Assembly (NCBI GenBank): GCA_947579605.1
Contig: OX388311.1
Coordinates: 26,848,951-26,912,950, forward strand
DNA length: 64,000 nucleotides
Direction of reading: 5' to 3'
Source of the DNA: Athripsodes cinereus
Taxonomy: Eukaryota > Arthropoda > Insecta > Trichoptera > Leptoceridae
The notes beneath the pieces were generated by a model. That model saw only the letters and a list, made by a program, of their open reading frames with translations, was not told where the DNA came from and did no database searches. Each line of letters starts with the position of its first letter. Positions within the stretch are counted from its first letter, which is position 1. Below are positions 62,101-64,000 of the stretch, piece after piece. The position numbers and the translations under genes were made by a program.

Positions 62101-63024
62101 ACACAATCAATACCCGTACATACAATTGTGACCGCACAGACCTACTTTTAAGGACAATATACTGCTGACATGTACATCACAATATTAAATTAAGTTGTAA
62201 ATTGCAGAAATGTATTGTTTAAATACAACATACTAATTACTCAGCAGGTGTAAATCCACACTCATTATTACTAATAATTAATTTGCATAATCTATTTAAT
62301 ATACATACATTTCTTAGTTTCTAATTTATTTAATATGTATGTTGTATCCATTGATTCTGTGATTGGTTATCCATATAATGTCAGTAATTTGCTAATTGAA
62401 GTTTTTATTCAACAATACTGCAGACTTATTGTGATGCTGTTAAATATTAATGTTAAATGTTCAACTTGCATCTTTAGATTCACCTTTATAATAATAAATA
62501 AATAAAATAATGTATCATTTTAAATCTGTAGTTGTTAATTTTCTATTTAAAATACTAGTAAGATTTTTTACACAAACTTTTAATTATCTCGTGTAAAAAG
62601 AATTTTACAAATATACTTTAAAGTCTTTCCCCATTGTGTATTTAGAAAGATTTGTCATGTAAAATTATGCTTGCCTATTTATTTCAAGGCAAACCTAGGG
62701 TCCATATGAATACTACGTAAGATAGCATTTATTATGAAGACGGAGTAGGCAGGTGCATAGATTATTGTGAATTCTTTTTATTGCATTCTTAATTTGTGAC
62801 TAAATTTACAAAGAATTGAAATATTCTTGTTGAATTTGTTGTTTTGTCTTTTCAGAGAGATCATTGGTGGAAGGTTGGGTTCAGCTATTTTAAAGGATGG
62901 TTCCCCCCTGACTCTTCACTATGTGATGTTCATCCCAACTCTTATGGGTCAGGGTACGTTGGTACAACAGGCTGAGTGGATCACTAGGGCATGGAATTGT
63001 AACATTATTGGCACATATGCTCAG
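56197..63024 (+). CDS. ACOX1: Peroxisomal acyl-CoA oxidase, 5' part (three exons seen; 3' partial)
   Basis: FAD enzyme that does the first step of peroxisomal fatty-acid beta-oxidation (acyl-CoA plus O2 to enoyl-CoA plus H2O2). Exons are 56197-56320, 60039-60195 and 62856-63024, with matching phases (150 codons). The N terminus MPGTAVNVDLQRERDKCTFN followed by LTYLLDGDEKKTAERKAR matches the acyl-CoA oxidase N-terminal helices of the ACOX1 type. Exon 2 gives DFFLSDPEIKNS and EEALRKACHVFKK. Exon 3 ends with LHYVMFIPTLMGQGTL and AWNCNIIGTYAQ, the start of the conserved FAD/substrate region. The remaining exons should lie beyond the window. Intron 1 (3.7 kb) contains a whole pogo-like transposon, intron 2 two family A copies and a minisatellite. 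ACOX1 versus a lineage paralogue cannot be settled from this part. Confidence 0.9.
56863..59783 (+). mobile_element. Pogo-type DNA transposon (2921 bp), apparently intact
   Basis: Terminal inverted repeats GGGGAGCACGGGTAGAAGTG (left) and GGGGAGCACGGGTAGGAGTG (complement of right), about 27 bp, flanked by TA on each side (56861-56862, 59784-59785) as in the Tc1/mariner superfamily. The flanks also share GTAGG, so the exact TIR limit could be a few bases further out. It encodes a full-length transposase. TIR-like GGTAGGATTGAACCA motifs recur just inside both ends. It lies in intron 1 of the acyl-CoA oxidase gene, same orientation. Confidence 0.9.
57336..59381 (+). CDS. Pogo/jerky-like transposase (647 aa, one small intron)
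   Basis: Cut-and-paste transposase. Exons 57336-57932 and 58035-59381, joined over a 102-bp GT-AG intron (CAAAAG | gtgagc ... attttag | GTTATG); without splicing the first ORF ends at 57998. I chose the ATG at 57336 since the family starts near MPRIYIRKT; an in-frame ATG at 57270 has an acceptor-like tgcag between. Residues ~10-55 form a psq-type helix-turn-helix (AGKSIREAAKISHIPYPTLR). A CENP-B-like second HTH region follows. The DDE_1 catalytic Asp residues are D187 (NLDETG), D296 (IYDNYEAH) and D332 (LQPLDVGVLG), i.e. DD35D. The C-terminal part is acidic (ESEEEPVLQDSSDSDGEFED) then a small beta-rich module (YYVGKVLSFDN). No stops or frameshifts: possibly active or recently active. Confidence 0.92.
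60380..60625 (+). repeat. Family A copy with TAG-rich tail, ACOX intron 2
   Basis: ATCTCTCACTCTTTTCTGTT, CCAGTGTCCTGTAAAAGGCA, GAGGCATGGCACCATCCTGA, GGTCTGCTGACTTCCGCATT, then GTGATGGTGTAATAGTAGTA. Confidence 0.85.
61086..61303 (+). repeat. Family A copy, reference-quality, ACOX intron 2
   Basis: Nearly 220 bp; from GGTCTCCCACTCTTCTGCGT to GGGATATGCCGTGATGGTGT. Very close to the copy at 9530-9690 over its last 150 bp, suggesting recent spread. Confidence 0.88.
61525..61735 (+). repeat. 42-bp minisatellite, about five copies
   Basis: Units contain GTGTATCAATTGACATCAAT and GTACATAAATTTATTGAATG; the 42-bp period is a multiple of three, so both strands show repetitive ORFs. In ACOX intron 2. 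Confidence 0.9.
61740..62855. other. Rest of ACOX intron 2
   Basis: AT-rich; no recognised element or gene. Confidence 0.5.
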
Positions 63025-63476
63025 GTGAGTTTTTATCAAAATAAATCACAGCATCATGAATTGAATTTTAAGGGAATTTTCAGTGTTCCTTTTAAGAAAA
63101 TAATTATTTTTATTTATTTTTTTCATTCACTGACATTACAACATATGAGACGTAATAACTGCGATACAATGAAATTTCTTTACAAAGTAATTTGTGGTTA
63201 ACGTATTGTTTGTGAAACTGTTCATTTTTAATAATTGCTGACGATTCCAAGTTCCAAATCAATGTCTGCAGATGATAAGAAAAATAAATAACGAGTAAAA
63301 TAATAAAGAATACTTTACTAAGCATTTTGCGCCAATTGAATAACCTCTTTCTGAAATATTTTTAAGTAAATGAAACCATCGCCATAGGAACAGTGTATTG
63401 TGAAAGAGGGTTATCTTGAACATTGCCTACCTTGCAGGTCCAAAACAGATTTATTTTGATTAACTAATATTAGATA

Positions 63477-64000
63477 CAGTGGAACTTCTCATAACGAGTT
63501 TAATTCGTTCTAGACTCTTACTCGTTATGCGAAACACTCGTTATGCGAAACATATTTTTCTATAGAAATCAATGTAAAATACAATAATGCGTTCCATGCC
63601 GAAAAAATAAGTATTATTGGAGTATTTAATGATTTTTTTTATTTACGTTTATTCAAATAAAATTACTTGTAAAAGAGTGTAATAACTTGAAATACAATTT
63701 AGATTAGGAAAATAACGTATCTAAATAAAAATATTAATTTATGACAAATAATTTACTATTTTTAACTAGAAAATTAACCGTTAACGTAACCGTTTCGTCG
63801 ACATTCTTGACACTCCCTTTGAAGCATCCATCTTCTAAATTTTATCTTTGTTCTTGAGAATAGTGCAGATCGTTGATGTTGACCGATAGTATGTGCGCGC
63901 TAGACATGCCACGCTCACACCTTGTTCTTGCTTTTCAATGATTTTATGTTTCATTTCAACAGCTATTTTTATTTTCTTTTGGCTGTCTTCTTGTGTTTCT
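63477..64000 (-). mobile_element. Tigger/pogo-like transposon, one end only (continues beyond window)
   Basis: Starts with CAGTGGAACTTCTCATAACG after a TA (63475-63476), a Tigger-type terminus. Subterminal CTCGTTATGCGAAAC repeats follow at about 63522 and 63536. On the minus strand, from the window edge, a frame encodes KIKIAVEMKHKIIEKQEQGV then CTILKNKDKI before a stop at about 63836-63840: the N-terminal helix-turn-helix of Tigger transposases. Because the transposase reads toward 63477 yet only its N terminus is seen with the TIR 360 bp away, the copy is probably internally deleted or the coding region is interrupted. Distinct from the transposon at 56863. Confidence 0.75.

Overview
The window is AT-rich animal nuclear DNA and almost certainly from an insect. 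Genes are split by GT-AG introns, intergenic and intronic DNA is full of transposon debris, and the conserved proteins read as arthropod orthologues. I cannot name the species. One 200-bp run of N (47204-47403) marks an assembly gap.

Layout. 1-7.5 kb: a Ty3/Gypsy-type LTR retrotransposon (gag, protease, RT-RNase H-integrase) with a canonical -1 frameshift heptamer at the gag/pol junction, one extra frame break, and a 128-bp tandem array of CRE-like sites behind pol. 7.5-24.4 kb: a gene-poor stretch made of nested MITEs, SINE-like elements and truncated LINEs, with one possible small secreted-peptide gene on the minus strand (13.2-13.5 kb) and an isolated CpG-rich block (16.5-16.7 kb). 24.4-33.0 kb: an 11-coding-exon cation-chloride cotransporter-family gene (SLC12A8-like, 678 aa by my splice model). 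33-39.3 kb: repeats and AT-rich spacer. 39.3-41.5 kb: SMNDC1/SPF30 splicing factor on the minus strand, divergently arranged with RpL40 (ubiquitin fusion, 42.8-44.1 kb, plus strand). 44.3-46.9 kb: a 2.5-kb foldback-like element with two ~1.08-kb inverted arms. 47.8-49.8 kb: a nine-finger C2H2 protein whose 5' end is missing. 51.1-53.9 kb: RpL19 on the minus strand. 56.2 kb to the end: the 5' part of a peroxisomal acyl-CoA oxidase gene. Its first intron holds an apparently intact pogo-type transposon (56863-59783), and a second, unrelated Tigger/pogo insertion starts at 63477 and runs off the window.

Four housekeeping functions sit together in 39-64 kb: ribosome (RpL40, RpL19), splicing (SMNDC1) and peroxisomal beta-oxidation. 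They look like ordinary neighbours, not a pathway cluster. The most unusual material is in the repeats. A very frequent ~220-bp element (at least 15-20 recognisable copies) ends in the same 3' sequence and TAG-rich tail as a truncated LINE found three times here, which looks like a SINE/partner-LINE relation. The foldback element carries a decayed protein-coding fragment in its spacer. I saw no clear novel multi-gene system.
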